From an uncultured Geobacteraceae bacterium (GTDB lineage Bacteria > Desulfobacterota > Desulfuromonadia > Geobacterales > Pseudopelobacteraceae), in NCBI GenBank assembly GCA_903852495.1, contig CAINRC010000006.1, forward strand, positions 1 through 53,387: DNA of 53,387 nt, given 5' to 3'. This document shows positions 34,455-43,377 of the stretch, one piece after another. Below the pieces are notes generated by a model, which worked only from the letters and a program-made list of their open reading frames with translations, did not search any database and was not told the origin of the DNA. Position 1 is the stretch's first letter, and every line of letters begins with the position of its first letter. The translations under genes were made by a program, and so were the position numbers.

Positions 34455-36160
34455 AACAGGAAGAGAGCAGCAAGGAACAACGAGCTGTCCAGGACCGGTC
34501 GGCGTTATCGCTGTATGCCGAACTATGGCGCCTTATGAAACCGGATATCAAGGGGCACGGACTGCAGTTGACTGCGGCCTATCTGATGGCGTTGGGAGGC
34601 ATAGCCGCCTCTTTCTGTGTCCCCTGGTTCCTGTCATTGATGCTTGACACGGCACTGCCTGAGGGCAATACCACGCTCTTCTACCGGTATGCCGCAGCCA
34701 TACTCGCTGGTCTTGCTGCTTTTTTCCTGTTTTCACTGATGAAGACCTACTACCTCGCCAGAGCATCGGAACTGGTTTTCTGTTCATTACGGACACGCCT
34801 TGTAGCTACCCTGATAAAAAAACCGGCACGTTTTTTTGCCCGCTATGACACCGGGGATCTGATCACCAGAGTTTCCAACGATACCGAGCACCTGTCCCTG
34901 CTGGTCTTTGATTACGTGTATGCCAGTCTGTACGGGCTGACCATGATTGTTTTTTTTGTCACTTTGATGCTCTGCTGGGAATGGCGCCTCGGAATGTACA
35001 CCACTCTAACGCTCCCTTTTTATCTACTGCTGCTCTATCTGATGCAGAAACCGCTCTGTAAAGCGGCAAACAGTGCACGGGAAAAACTTTCCCAGCAAAA
35101 TAACACTATGCTTGATGTCCTTTCCGGGGCCAAAGAGATCAGGTTTTATCAGCAGTTTTTGTCATCAAACCGACGCTTTTCTGATTCGGCAAATCTCTTT
35201 ACAACTGCCAATATCCGTTCGGTGCTGATTGGTGAATGGTCCTACAACAGCCTGGAGCTGTTTTCCCGTCTGATATCACTGCTTCCGTTTTTTCTGGGGG
35301 GGTACTGGATATGCCACCGGAATGCGACACTCACCATAGGCACCTTAATCGCGTACAACCTGTACATGACCTACATTGCGTTCTCTCTTGAAGTTGTGAA
35401 CGTCGGGGTCACCAAACTCGCCCAGGCCGCACCGCTGATAACCCGTATCCGGGAAATAATTGACTTTCAGGAGGAATCATTTGACGGGGGTAGTGGCGCA
35501 GCCGACAGCCCTGATTCAACCCGGCTTGAGTTCCGGAACGTCTGTTACAGCCACGACGGAGTCAAACCGGTTCTCAGGGATTTCAATCTTACCGTTCAGC
35601 CGTCAGAGAAGATAGCGATCATGGGGCCAAGCGGCGCCGGTAAAAGTACCGTAATTGACCTGCTGACCAGACAGATAAGCCCTGACAGCGGCCAGATACT
35701 GTTTGGCGAACAACCGGTCGGCGACTACAGTCTGCCGCTGTATCTGCTTCATTTCGGCTATGTCCGGCAACGCCCCTACCTTTTCAGAACAACGGTCAGA
35801 GAGAATATCGCCACGGGGTGGTATGACATTCCGCTCGATGTTATTATCTCTGTCGCCAAGCGGGTCCGCATACATGACACGATCATGGCCCTGCCAGACG
35901 GCTATGATACGGTCATCGGCCGGAACGGCGTCGAGCTGTCAGGGGGGCAGCAGCAACGCATCGCCCTCGCCCGGGCCCTGGTACGCGACCCGGTAGTGCT
36001 GCTGCTGGATGAATTTACTTCAGCGCTTGACCGCACGACCGAAGAAGAGATACTTGACGACCTGTTCATGAACGTACAGGAACAGACCATCATCTGCGTC
36101 ACCCACTCTTTGTCAGTAGCAAGCCGTTTTGACAGGACCGTAATGCTGGAAAAATTGTAA
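34451..36160 (+). CDS. ABC exporter, fused membrane and ATPase domains
   Basis: This 569-residue half-transporter has six helices in the first 320 residues (around KGHGLQLTAAYLMALGGIAASF, YAAAILAGLAAFFLF, and four more) and a C-terminal nucleotide-binding domain: Walker A GPSGAGKST, Q-loop in FGYVRQRPYLF, signature LSGGQQQRIALARAL, Walker B VLLLDEFTSALD and switch His in VTHS. It would work as a homodimer and export a small molecule from the cytoplasm. Its ATG overlaps the decarboxylase stop by four bases (ATGA). Export of the product of this cluster is the most likely job; the substrate is not known. Confidence 0.92.
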   Translation: MKQEESSKEQRAVQDRSALSLYAELWRLMKPDIKGHGLQLTAAYLMALGGIAASFCVPWFLSLMLDTALPEGNTTLFYRYAAAILAGLAAFFLFSLMKTYYLARASELVFCSLRTRLVATLIKKPARFFARYDTGDLITRVSNDTEHLSLLVFDYVYASLYGLTMIVFFVTLMLCWEWRLGMYTTLTLPFYLLLLYLMQKPLCKAANSAREKLSQQNNTMLDVLSGAKEIRFYQQFLSSNRRFSDSANLFTTANIRSVLIGEWSYNSLELFSRLISLLPFFLGGYWICHRNATLTIGTLIAYNLYMTYIAFSLEVVNVGVTKLAQAAPLITRIREIIDFQEESFDGGSGAADSPDSTRLEFRNVCYSHDGVKPVLRDFNLTVQPSEKIAIMGPSGAGKSTVIDLLTRQISPDSGQILFGEQPVGDYSLPLYLLHFGYVRQRPYLFRTTVRENIATGWYDIPLDVIISVAKRVRIHDTIMALPDGYDTVIGRNGVELSGGQQQRIALARALVRDPVVLLLDEFTSALDRTTEEEILDDLFMNVQEQTIICVTHSLSVASRFDRTVMLEKL

Positions 36161-36198
36161 TATCACACAAGAGGCAGAAGCCTGATGAGAGGTGAATC

Positions 36199-36591
36199 AT
36201 GAACAGTACAGAAAAAGTTGCGGCGCAAACTCTCACGAAGCAGAGCTGGGGGCTCTCCAGTTCCATCGACGTCTATGACTGTAATCCTGAAACCATTCGC
36301 AGCATGGAAGCCATTCGCCGCTTTGCCGTGGATTTGTGCGAACTTATCGGAATGAAACGCTTTGGAGAAACACAGGTTGTCCATTTCGGCGAGGATGAGC
36401 GGGTGGCGGGGTACAGCATGGTCCAACTCATCGAAACTTCTCTGATTTCAGCTCACTTCGCTAATCTTACCAACACCGCCTATCTTGATATCTTCAGCTG
36501 CCGTCAGTATGACCCGGAGGCTGCAGCAGCATTCGCCCAGCGGTTCTTCGGCGGCAGCAGGGTGACCGTTAATGCCTCGCTGCGCCACTAA
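36199..36591 (+). CDS. speD: S-adenosylmethionine decarboxylase homologue (pyruvoyl, SpeD-like)
   Basis: The 130-residue protein has the short prokaryotic AdoMetDC fold (HLIADFYGC-like start, here SSIDVYDCNPETIRSMEAIRRFAVDLC). Catalytic positions keep the spacing of characterised members: Ser81 (the future pyruvoyl), His86 five residues on and Cys101 fifteen further. The residue before Ser81 is Thr80 instead of the usual Glu at the self-cleavage site, so processing may be slower or altered. It would make decarboxylated SAM, the aminopropyl donor for polyamines; no aminopropyltransferase gene is in the window. The ATG follows GAGAGGTG. Its place in this cluster suggests a special pathway instead of general polyamine synthesis. 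Confidence 0.82.
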   Translation: MNSTEKVAAQTLTKQSWGLSSSIDVYDCNPETIRSMEAIRRFAVDLCELIGMKRFGETQVVHFGEDERVAGYSMVQLIETSLISAHFANLTNTAYLDIFSCRQYDPEAAAAFAQRFFGGSRVTVNASLRH

Positions 36592-36592
36592 A

Positions 36593-37492
36593 ATGTCAAT
36601 CAACTACACCACCCATCTGGTAGAGGCTGAATCGCTCTGGCGGAAATATATCCCCTGTGAAACGATCTTTGACCTCTGGGAGGTACGGATGGCATTTCAC
36701 AGGCACTTTTGTCGTCCTCTCCGTTTTTTGTACCTCAGCGATGATTCCGCAGACAAACTCTTTCTTCCCTTAAGCTGGGTTGAGGAAAAGAATGTCTGGT
36801 GCTTCTTCCCCGGTGAAACATGGCACACCAAGACCTGGCTGGAGCAGAACCGGCTGTTGCCGAGCCATCTTGATACGGAGATTTTGCGCAGGGAATTGGG
36901 CGCAGATTTTCAACTGCGATATCTGTCGAAGCCGTGCCATACCAGTGCGGACTATCCGATTGATGAAACCGGGTACCTCTTCCATCCGCCCGACTACCAG
37001 TACCAGATACAGAACTGGTGGAACAGCTTTTCACACCGGAGGGCCAGGCTGCTGCGCCGGGAACTGGCGGCAGTGGAGGAAAAGGGAGTGATAATCCGGT
37101 ATGGCGAAGAGGAACTTTTCAACCTGATGGTACAAATGAATACGGAGCGTTTTGCAGCAGATTCATTTTTTGCTGATTCGCGCTTTCGGGAGGGGTTTCG
37201 CGGAATGATTGAGACGCTTTCACAACTGGGACTATTGCGGGTCACCAGTGTGTATTGCGGCGGCCAGCTTGCCGCCATAGATTTCGGTGCGGTATTCAAG
37301 GAGCGCTATACCCTGCTGGCCGGCGGCACCGATGCCCGGTTTCCGGGCGTAGCCAAACTGATCAACCTGCACCATATGCAATGGGCCTGTGATGAGAGGC
37401 TGGATGAAGTTGATTTTCTGTGCGGCGATTTCTGCTGGAAACCACTCTTTCATCTGAAGCCCCGGCCGTTATACCTGTTCAGTTCACTGTAA
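36593..37492 (+). CDS. BioF2-type GNAT acyltransferase (FemAB-like)
   Basis: The 299-residue protein has the GNAT fold of the BioF2/FemAB group. An N-terminal region of about 130 residues is followed by the acyl-CoA-binding core: RLLRRELAAVEEKGVIIR, MNTERFAADSFF, LRVTSVYCGGQLAAIDFGAVFKERYTLLAGGTD, and a C-terminal DFLCGDFCWKPLF that matches the family LRGDxxYK motif. These enzymes acylate an amine with acyl-CoA or aminoacyl donors. The start may be the ATG at 36593, one base after the speD stop, or an ATG at 36572 that overlaps speD and has AGGGTG eight bases upstream. It closes the cluster, just before a strong terminator. Confidence 0.8.
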   Translation: MSINYTTHLVEAESLWRKYIPCETIFDLWEVRMAFHRHFCRPLRFLYLSDDSADKLFLPLSWVEEKNVWCFFPGETWHTKTWLEQNRLLPSHLDTEILRRELGADFQLRYLSKPCHTSADYPIDETGYLFHPPDYQYQIQNWWNSFSHRRARLLRRELAAVEEKGVIIRYGEEELFNLMVQMNTERFAADSFFADSRFREGFRGMIETLSQLGLLRVTSVYCGGQLAAIDFGAVFKERYTLLAGGTDARFPGVAKLINLHHMQWACDERLDEVDFLCGDFCWKPLFHLKPRPLYLFSSL

Positions 37493-37498
37493 CAAAAA

Positions 37499-37536
37499 CT
37501 CCCCCAAAAACCTGTTGCGCATGGCTTTTGGGGGAG
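37499..37536. terminator. Bidirectional terminator between convergent operons
   Basis: CTCCCCCAAAA (37499-37509) and TTTTGGGGGAG (37526-37536) are a perfect 11-bp stem. On the minus strand it is followed by TTTTTG, a good T-tract for the acyl-CoA synthetase operon. On the plus strand the next bases are GCTCTTTAAG, acceptable for the acyltransferase end. Confidence 0.85.
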
Positions 37537-37569
37537 GCTCTTTAAGAACCCTTTCCGGATGGAAACGGC

Positions 37570-39222
37570 CTAACTCATATCCACCAACTGCAGTTCCTTG
37601 ATCGCCATTTCCCGCATCTTGAATTTCTGAATCTTGCCGGAAGCGGTCATGGGATAGCTGTCCACAAATTTAACGTATTTCGGAATTTTGTAATTGGCAA
37701 TTTTCCCTCTGCAAAATTCGCGTATTTCCTCTTCGCTCATTTCCACTCCGTTCTTGAGAATGACGGCGGCCATAACCTGCTCCCCGTATTTCCTGTCCGG
37801 CACGCCATAGACCTGGATATCGGATACTTTGGGGTGAGTGTAGAGGAACTCTTCGATCTCACGCGGGTAGATGTTCTCACCGCCACGAATGATCATGTTC
37901 TTGATGCGCCCGGTGATCTTGCAGTAACCATGGTCGTCCATGATGGCCAGGTCGCCGGTGTGCAGCCAGTTTTCACTGTCTATGGCACGGGCGGTTTCGT
38001 CCGGCATCTTGTAGTACCCCCTCATGACGTGGTAGCCACGGGTGCAGAGTTCACCCTGCTTGCCGGGGGGAAGGGTTTCGCCGGTTTCGATGTCTACGAT
38101 CTTGACCTCCACATCCGGCAGCGAACGGCCGACGGTGGCGACGCGCAATTCGATGGCGTCATCGGTACGGGTCTGGGTGATAACGGGGGAGGATTCGGTC
38201 TGGCCGTAGGCGATGGTTATTTCCGAGGCGTGCATCTGGGAATTTACTTTTTTCATGACTTCGATGGGGCAGTTGGAGCCGGCCATGATGCCGGTGCGCA
38301 GGGTGGTCAGGTCGAAGGTGCTGAATTCCGGGTGCTCAAGTTCAGCGATGAACATGGTCGGGACGCCGTGGACAGCGGTGCATTTCTCTTTTTCTATAGT
38401 CTGGAGGACTTTCAGCGGATCGAATATTTCCACCGGTACCATGGTGGTGCCGTGGGTGACGCTGGCCATGACGGCAAGGACACAGCCGAAGCAGTGGAAG
38501 AAGGGAACCGGGATGCAGAGCCGGTCTTTTTCGCTGAACTTCATGCATTCGCCGATGTTGAAGCCGTTGTTGACGATGTTGCTGTGGGTCAGCATGACCC
38601 CTTTGGGGAAGCCGGTGGTGCCGGAGGTGTACTGCATATTGATGGTTTCGTGACAGTTGAGGGTCGCTTCGACGGCGGCCAGTTCGGCGTCCGGCACCCC
38701 CTCCCCCAGTTTGATGATGCTGTCGAAGTTGAGCATCCCGGCGGGGGTTTTTTCAGAGCCGATGAAGATGACGTTCTTGAGGAACGGCAGTTTGGGGGAG
38801 GATAGTGCGCCCGGCTGCGATGTTGCCAGTTCGGGAACGACGCCGGACAGCACCTCTACGTAGTCGCTATCTTTGAAGGAGCCGACCATGAACAGCGAGG
38901 TGGAGTCGGACTGGTTCAGGATGTATTCCAGTTCGGCTGATTTATAGCTGGTGTTGACGGTGACGAGGATGGCGCCGATTTTGGCGGAGGCGAACTGCAG
39001 CAGCACCCATTCGGGGACGTTGTAAGCCCAGATGGAGATGTTGTCCCCTTTTTTGATGCCGAGACGGAGCAGCCCTTTGGCCAGCAGGCGGCAGGCGTCG
39101 TTGAACTGCCGGTAGGTGTAGCGCAGGCCCCGTTCATGGTAGACCAGCGCTTCGTTGTCAGGATAACGGCACGCAATCTCGTCCAGAAGGGAGCCGACGG
39201 TGTGGGTGAGTAACTGCGACAT
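37570..39222 (-). CDS. Acyl-CoA synthetase (AMP-binding, medium-chain type)
   Basis: The 550-residue enzyme makes acyl-CoA from an acid, ATP and CoA. The phosphate-binding loop is TSGTTGFPKGVMLTH, the adenine-binding region lies around YGQTESSP, and the hinge and C-terminal parts are DLAIMDDHGYCKITGR and a region ending SGKIQKFKMRE with the catalytic Lys near the end. The start at 39222 has GGAGG six bases upstream; a longer frame starting at 39300 would overlap the next gene. It is the last gene of the leucine operon and probably activates isovalerate or another short branched acid so it can enter the pathway; the exact substrate is not visible. Confidence 0.88.
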   Translation of the reverse strand: MSQLLTHTVGSLLDEIACRYPDNEALVYHERGLRYTYRQFNDACRLLAKGLLRLGIKKGDNISIWAYNVPEWVLLQFASAKIGAILVTVNTSYKSAELEYILNQSDSTSLFMVGSFKDSDYVEVLSGVVPELATSQPGALSSPKLPFLKNVIFIGSEKTPAGMLNFDSIIKLGEGVPDAELAAVEATLNCHETINMQYTSGTTGFPKGVMLTHSNIVNNGFNIGECMKFSEKDRLCIPVPFFHCFGCVLAVMASVTHGTTMVPVEIFDPLKVLQTIEKEKCTAVHGVPTMFIAELEHPEFSTFDLTTLRTGIMAGSNCPIEVMKKVNSQMHASEITIAYGQTESSPVITQTRTDDAIELRVATVGRSLPDVEVKIVDIETGETLPPGKQGELCTRGYHVMRGYYKMPDETARAIDSENWLHTGDLAIMDDHGYCKITGRIKNMIIRGGENIYPREIEEFLYTHPKVSDIQVYGVPDRKYGEQVMAAVILKNGVEMSEEEIREFCRGKIANYKIPKYVKFVDSYPMTASGKIQKFKMREMAIKELQLVDMS

Positions 39223-39259
39223 GATGAACCTCCGATCGTTGTGTTTGATATACAGTCTA

Positions 39260-40390
39260 CTACCAGTCTGAAGGAAATTTTTGTCCGGGAACTTCGCCAC
39301 ATTTATTTTTCAAGGCCGGAAGGCCGGGGCGTTCATACTCCAGATGGCCTTCTTTTGCGGTTCTGCCGTTCATGATCGCTTCCGAGCGGAGGCGGCGGCC
39401 GATGGTTTTTTCCAGCTGCACCCCGAGTTTGAGCACCCGGTCAACGTCCCAGCCGTGCTGGATCCCCATCTCGTCGATCTGAACCAGGGTATCCTCAAGA
39501 GTGACCAGTCCGACATAGCGGGGATCACGGTAATAATAGTCGCCGGTACCCTTGACCGGACAATCGTCCATAAAATTGGCCGGCTGTCCGCCCAGCCCCC
39601 CCATGGCCGCCTCGAAGTGCGTAATCCCGGCCTGAAGTGCGGCAAGAATGGAGGCGGAAGCAACCCGCTTCGTTTCATGAAAATGGGCAATGTGCAGTTC
39701 CGGGTTCGGCAGTTGATCGAGAATCATGGAAAAATAACGGTACACATCCGGGGCCGAGGCGCTGCCGTCATGATCCGCATGTTCCACGTCATGGGCACCG
39801 ATATTCAGCCAGCGGCCGGTAAAGTCAACGGCGTCCTTCAAATCCGTTGCACCGCCGATGGGGCTCCCCCAGATGGTGCTGACGGTGCCGCACATTTTCA
39901 GGCCGGCGTCGGTGCATTTTTTGATGCAGCGCTCCGCCTCCTTCCAGTACTGCGGCAGCGTACAACCGGAGTTGGCAAAATGATGCCGTTCTTCGGTGGA
40001 AACCATCATCAGGATACGGTCAGGACCAAGACCCCGTTTTTTCAGTTCAATGGCCCGGTCAACCGCTGACTCACGGATGGTGATCGCCGTCAGGCAGATA
40101 TCGTCGTAGTTGATGCCCCGTTTCGCGCAGCGCTTTCTGAAATCGTCACCCCGCAGATGTGCCAACAGAATCTCCGCATCACCGAACTGCGGCATGGCGT
40201 TCGGATTGCCCAGATTAGTCACCTCGATGTTACGACACCCGGCAAATATCAGCTCTTCCAGATAATAGATTTTAGCCGGTGTGGAGATGAACTTTTCCTC
40301 GTGCTGAAAGCCGTCCCGAACCGTTATGTCACCAATCGTGACCGTTTTCGCCATGCGGGGGAATATCTTCCAGTAATCGTATTCAGTCAT
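39260..40390 (-). CDS. DRE-TIM lyase-like protein (HMG-CoA lyase / pyruvate carboxyltransferase superfamily), divergent
   Basis: This 376-residue TIM-barrel protein has the N-terminal metal-site pattern ITVRDGFQHEEKF, the internal HIAHFHET with the metal-binding His pair, and EHADHDGSASAPD. The usual HMG-CoA lyase loop with its catalytic Cys ([11 protein letters not shown]) is replaced by GGLGGQPANFMDDCPVKG: the Cys position is Gln and another Cys follows further on. It is therefore a member of the superfamily with probably a different substrate. It sits in the leucine operon between the true HMG-CoA lyase and the acyl-CoA synthetase. GGAGAG lies upstream of the ATG at 40390. The function is unknown. 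Confidence 0.78.
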   Translation of the reverse strand: MTEYDYWKIFPRMAKTVTIGDITVRDGFQHEEKFISTPAKIYYLEELIFAGCRNIEVTNLGNPNAMPQFGDAEILLAHLRGDDFRKRCAKRGINYDDICLTAITIRESAVDRAIELKKRGLGPDRILMMVSTEERHHFANSGCTLPQYWKEAERCIKKCTDAGLKMCGTVSTIWGSPIGGATDLKDAVDFTGRWLNIGAHDVEHADHDGSASAPDVYRYFSMILDQLPNPELHIAHFHETKRVASASILAALQAGITHFEAAMGGLGGQPANFMDDCPVKGTGDYYYRDPRYVGLVTLEDTLVQIDEMGIQHGWDVDRVLKLGVQLEKTIGRRLRSEAIMNGRTAKEGHLEYERPGLPALKNKCGEVPGQKFPSDW

Positions 40391-40420
40391 CGGCAACGCT
40401 CTCCTTAAAAAAGGTCTGTT

Positions 40421-41335
40421 TTAGGATTTCAAGGTAATTTTCGGACCAAGGGCACGGGCGACCTTTGAGCCGGATGGTCGTCCGAGATAGCTGGAAATGT
40501 ACAGCCCGGCGGCCACCAGTCCGGTAAGATCAACACCGGTTTCAATGCCCATACCGTTCAGCATGCAGAGCAGATCCTCGCTGGCAACATTTCCGGCAGC
40601 ACCCTTGGCGTAGGGGCACCCCCCCAAGCCGGCAACGGAGCTGTCAACGACCGAAATACCCAGTTCAAGAACAGCCAGAATGTTGGCAAGCGCCTGTCCG
40701 TAAGTGTCGTGAAAATGAACCGCCAGCCGGTAGCGCGGTACGACCGCCGCCACTTTTTTCACCATGGCCTGAGCTTTGGCGGGAGTGGCAAAACCGATCG
40801 TATCCCCCAGAGAAATTTCGTAGCACCCCATCTCCAACAGGCGCAGGGCAACCTGGGCGACCGTTTCCGGAGCCACATCCCCCTGGTACGGGCAGCCGAG
40901 AACACAGGAAACATAACCGCGCACCTTGATGTTGCGCTGACGGGCGGCGGCCATTACCGGAGAGAAGCGTTCCAGACTTTCCGCAATGGAGCAGTTGATA
41001 TTGCGCTGGGAAAATGCTTCGGAAGCGGCGCCGAATACGGCTATTTCTTCCGCTCCCGCTGCTACGGCCGCCTCAAAACCCTGCATACCGGGCACCAGAA
41101 CCGGATAGCTGACGCCGGGGCGGCGGGTGATGCCGAGCATGACCTGGGCATTGTCCGCCATCTGCGGCACCCACTTCGGCGAAACAAAACTGGTGGACTC
41201 AATGGCACTCAAGCCGGTTGCCGAAAGCCGGTTGATCAACTCGATTTTGACGGCCGTCGGCACAATCATCGATTCGTTCTGCAGCCCGTCCCGGGGACCG
41301 ACTTCGACAATTTTTACCCGTTTTGGCACTCTCAT
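40421..41335 (-). CDS. liuE: Hydroxymethylglutaryl-CoA lyase
   Basis: This enzyme splits HMG-CoA to acetyl-CoA and acetoacetate, the last step of leucine degradation. The 304-residue TIM barrel has the N-terminal [12 protein letters not shown], the metal-site [11 protein letters not shown], and the active-site loop [20 protein letters not shown], whose Cys is catalytic. All expected residues are present and the length is normal. Its ATG overlaps the stop of the biotin carboxylase subunit by four bases (ATGA), implying translational coupling. Confidence 0.95.
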   Translation of the reverse strand: MRVPKRVKIVEVGPRDGLQNESMIVPTAVKIELINRLSATGLSAIESTSFVSPKWVPQMADNAQVMLGITRRPGVSYPVLVPGMQGFEAAVAAGAEEIAVFGAASEAFSQRNINCSIAESLERFSPVMAAARQRNIKVRGYVSCVLGCPYQGDVAPETVAQVALRLLEMGCYEISLGDTIGFATPAKAQAMVKKVAAVVPRYRLAVHFHDTYGQALANILAVLELGISVVDSSVAGLGGCPYAKGAAGNVASEDLLCMLNGMGIETGVDLTGLVAAGLYISSYLGRPSGSKVARALGPKITLKS

Positions 41336-43347
41336 GGCTGGGGCGGTTCTGCTTCCGCTGTGAAGTCAAGCAGTTCAGTGCCCTCGTTCACCACCGCTCC
41401 GACCGGATAGTGAAATGCCGCCACGCTCCCGTCACACGGGGCACTGATGGTGTGTTCCATCTTCATCGCTTCCATGATGATCAGCGGTGTGCCGCGCTCA
41501 ACCCTGACGCCGACCTCAGCCATCACCGCAACTATTTTGCCCGGCATGGGTGCGGTCAGGCGTCCGGCGGCAGCATCATCCTGCTCACCGACCGCATGGG
41601 GGTTGTGAATGACGAGCTGGTGGCTTTTCCCCTGGTCCAGCACGGTGATCGCAGCACCGCTCCGGATAACCGTTGCCTTGATGCGTGTCCCGGCCAGATC
41701 TGCGTGCAGATCTCCCGCATTGTCACGGTCTCCCCGCACAAGCATACTGCCGCCCGGAAGACCGAGCAGAAAACCGGTCGGACGGTAATGCGCCGTAATG
41801 GTGACAGCCTGCTCTTCATCGATGAAATGCAGGAAGTGGTAATTATCGTAATTAAGCCGCCAGCCGCCGGTGTGGTGCCAGGGTGAGTGGGGATCATGGG
41901 AAGCCTTGGCACGGCTTTCCGCTTCGGCAGACCGGGTCAGCATCAGGTCGAGCGCCGCCAGAGCAAGGATACGGTCAGAGGCGGGAACCGATTCCGGGAT
42001 AAGGCCGTCCCGGTGACGCTCTATAAAACCGGTATCAATTGCTCCGGCGGAAAAAGCGGGGTGCGCAACAACGTTGCCGAGAAAGCCGGTGTTTGTGGTT
42101 ACTCCGACGACCTCAAAATCAGCCAGTGCCGTTCTCAGGCGGCGGATGGCAGCGTTCCGGTCCGTATCCCAGACTATCAGCTTGGCAATCATCGGATCGT
42201 AATTGATGCTGACCTCATCCCCCTGGCGCACCCCGGAGTCGATGCGGACATGGGCGCTTTCACCGGGGGTTCTCATGTGGCGCAGCCGACCGATGGAGGG
42301 GAGAAATTCGCGGGACGGGTCTTCGGCATAGATGCGGGCCTCTATGGCATGGCCGCTGATGGCAAGCTGTTCCTGAGTGCAGGGCATCGGTTCGCCCGAG
42401 GCGACGCGCAGCTGCCATTCCACCAGATCAAGGCCGCTGATCATCTCGGTCACCGGGTGCTCCACCTGCAGGCGGGTATTCATTTCCATGAAATAGAATG
42501 AACCATCCTCATCCAGCAGGAATTCGACCGTTCCGGCGCCAACATAGCCGATGGCCCGGGCGGCAGCGACGGCAGCCTCGCCCATCTTGGCACGCAACTG
42601 GGGGGTCATACCGAAGGCCGGGGCTTCCTCCACCACTTTCTGGTGACGGCGCTGAATGGAGCAGTCCCTTTCAAAAATGTGCAGGGCATTACCGTGACTG
42701 TCGGCAAACACCTGGATCTCGATATGGCGCGGTTTGGTGAGGTATCGTTCCAGAAGGACATGATCATCACCGAATCCGGACATGGCCTCACGCCGTGCTC
42801 CGGCCAGAGCATCGGTAAAATCGGCACTGCGGACAACCACCCGCATTCCTTTGCCGCCGCCACCGGCACTGGCCTTTATCAGCAGCGGGTAGCCGATCCG
42901 GTCAGCTTCCGCTTGCAGAAATTCTGCCCCCTGCTCATGACCATGGTAGCCCGGCACCAGTGGCACTCCCGCAGCACCCATGATCTCCTTGGCGGCACTT
43001 TTGGAACCCATGGCGCGTATCGCTGCGCAGGGGGGGCCGATAAACACGATTCCCTTGTCGGCACAGGCCTCGGCAAAACCGGCATTCTCGGAGAGGAAGC
43101 CATAGCCGGGGTGGACAGCTTCCGCGCCGCTGCGGATCGCCACCTCAAGAATCCGTTCCGCGACCAGATAACTTTCCCGGGCCGGTGCCGGGCCGATATG
43201 GTGGGCTTCATCAGCCAGCGTGACATGGAGGGCACCGGCATCGGCATCGGAATATACCGCTACGGTGCGAATCCCGAGTCGCTGTGCGGTACGGATGACG
43301 CGGCAGGCAATTTCGCCCCGGTTGGCAATCAGAATCGTGTTAAACAT
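41332..43347 (-). CDS. liuD: Methylcrotonyl-CoA carboxylase, biotin-containing alpha subunit
   Basis: The 671-residue subunit joins a biotin carboxylase domain ([16 protein letters not shown]-grasp with [14 protein letters not shown] and [21 protein letters not shown]) to a C-terminal biotinyl domain. Biotin attaches to Lys629 in EAMKMEH. A middle region of about 100 residues links to the beta subunit. Its partner is liuB upstream in the operon, and the pair converts 3-methylcrotonyl-CoA to 3-methylglutaconyl-CoA. A similar propionyl- or acetyl-CoA carboxylase is possible on sequence alone, but the neighbours isovaleryl-CoA dehydrogenase, LiuC and HMG-CoA lyase favour methylcrotonyl-CoA. Confidence 0.93.
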   Translation of the reverse strand: MFNTILIANRGEIACRVIRTAQRLGIRTVAVYSDADAGALHVTLADEAHHIGPAPARESYLVAERILEVAIRSGAEAVHPGYGFLSENAGFAEACADKGIVFIGPPCAAIRAMGSKSAAKEIMGAAGVPLVPGYHGHEQGAEFLQAEADRIGYPLLIKASAGGGGKGMRVVVRSADFTDALAGARREAMSGFGDDHVLLERYLTKPRHIEIQVFADSHGNALHIFERDCSIQRRHQKVVEEAPAFGMTPQLRAKMGEAAVAAARAIGYVGAGTVEFLLDEDGSFYFMEMNTRLQVEHPVTEMISGLDLVEWQLRVASGEPMPCTQEQLAISGHAIEARIYAEDPSREFLPSIGRLRHMRTPGESAHVRIDSGVRQGDEVSINYDPMIAKLIVWDTDRNAAIRRLRTALADFEVVGVTTNTGFLGNVVAHPAFSAGAIDTGFIERHRDGLIPESVPASDRILALAALDLMLTRSAEAESRAKASHDPHSPWHHTGGWRLNYDNYHFLHFIDEEQAVTITAHYRPTGFLLGLPGGSMLVRGDRDNAGDLHADLAGTRIKATVIRSGAAITVLDQGKSHQLVIHNPHAVGEQDDAAAGRLTAPMPGKIVAVMAEVGVRVERGTPLIIMEAMKMEHTISAPCDGSVAAFHYPVGAVVNEGTELLDFTAEAEPPQP

Positions 43348-43377
43348 AGGCTGTGTCCTTTACACCTTATGGAGATA

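Noticed and set aside
31816..37492. An acyl carrier protein or butirosin-type side-chain pathway
   Set aside because: No small acidic carrier protein with a DSL motif was seen in or between the genes, so the BtrI/J/K model does not carry over directly.
37834..38805. A long open frame on the plus strand opposite the acyl-CoA synthetase
   Set aside because: Low-complexity Gly/Asp/Val product, a mirror of the coding strand's codon bias; the minus-strand enzyme is clear.
39281..40069. A 262-codon plus-strand frame opposite the DRE-TIM gene
   Set aside because: Antisense shadow; the minus-strand protein has clear family motifs.
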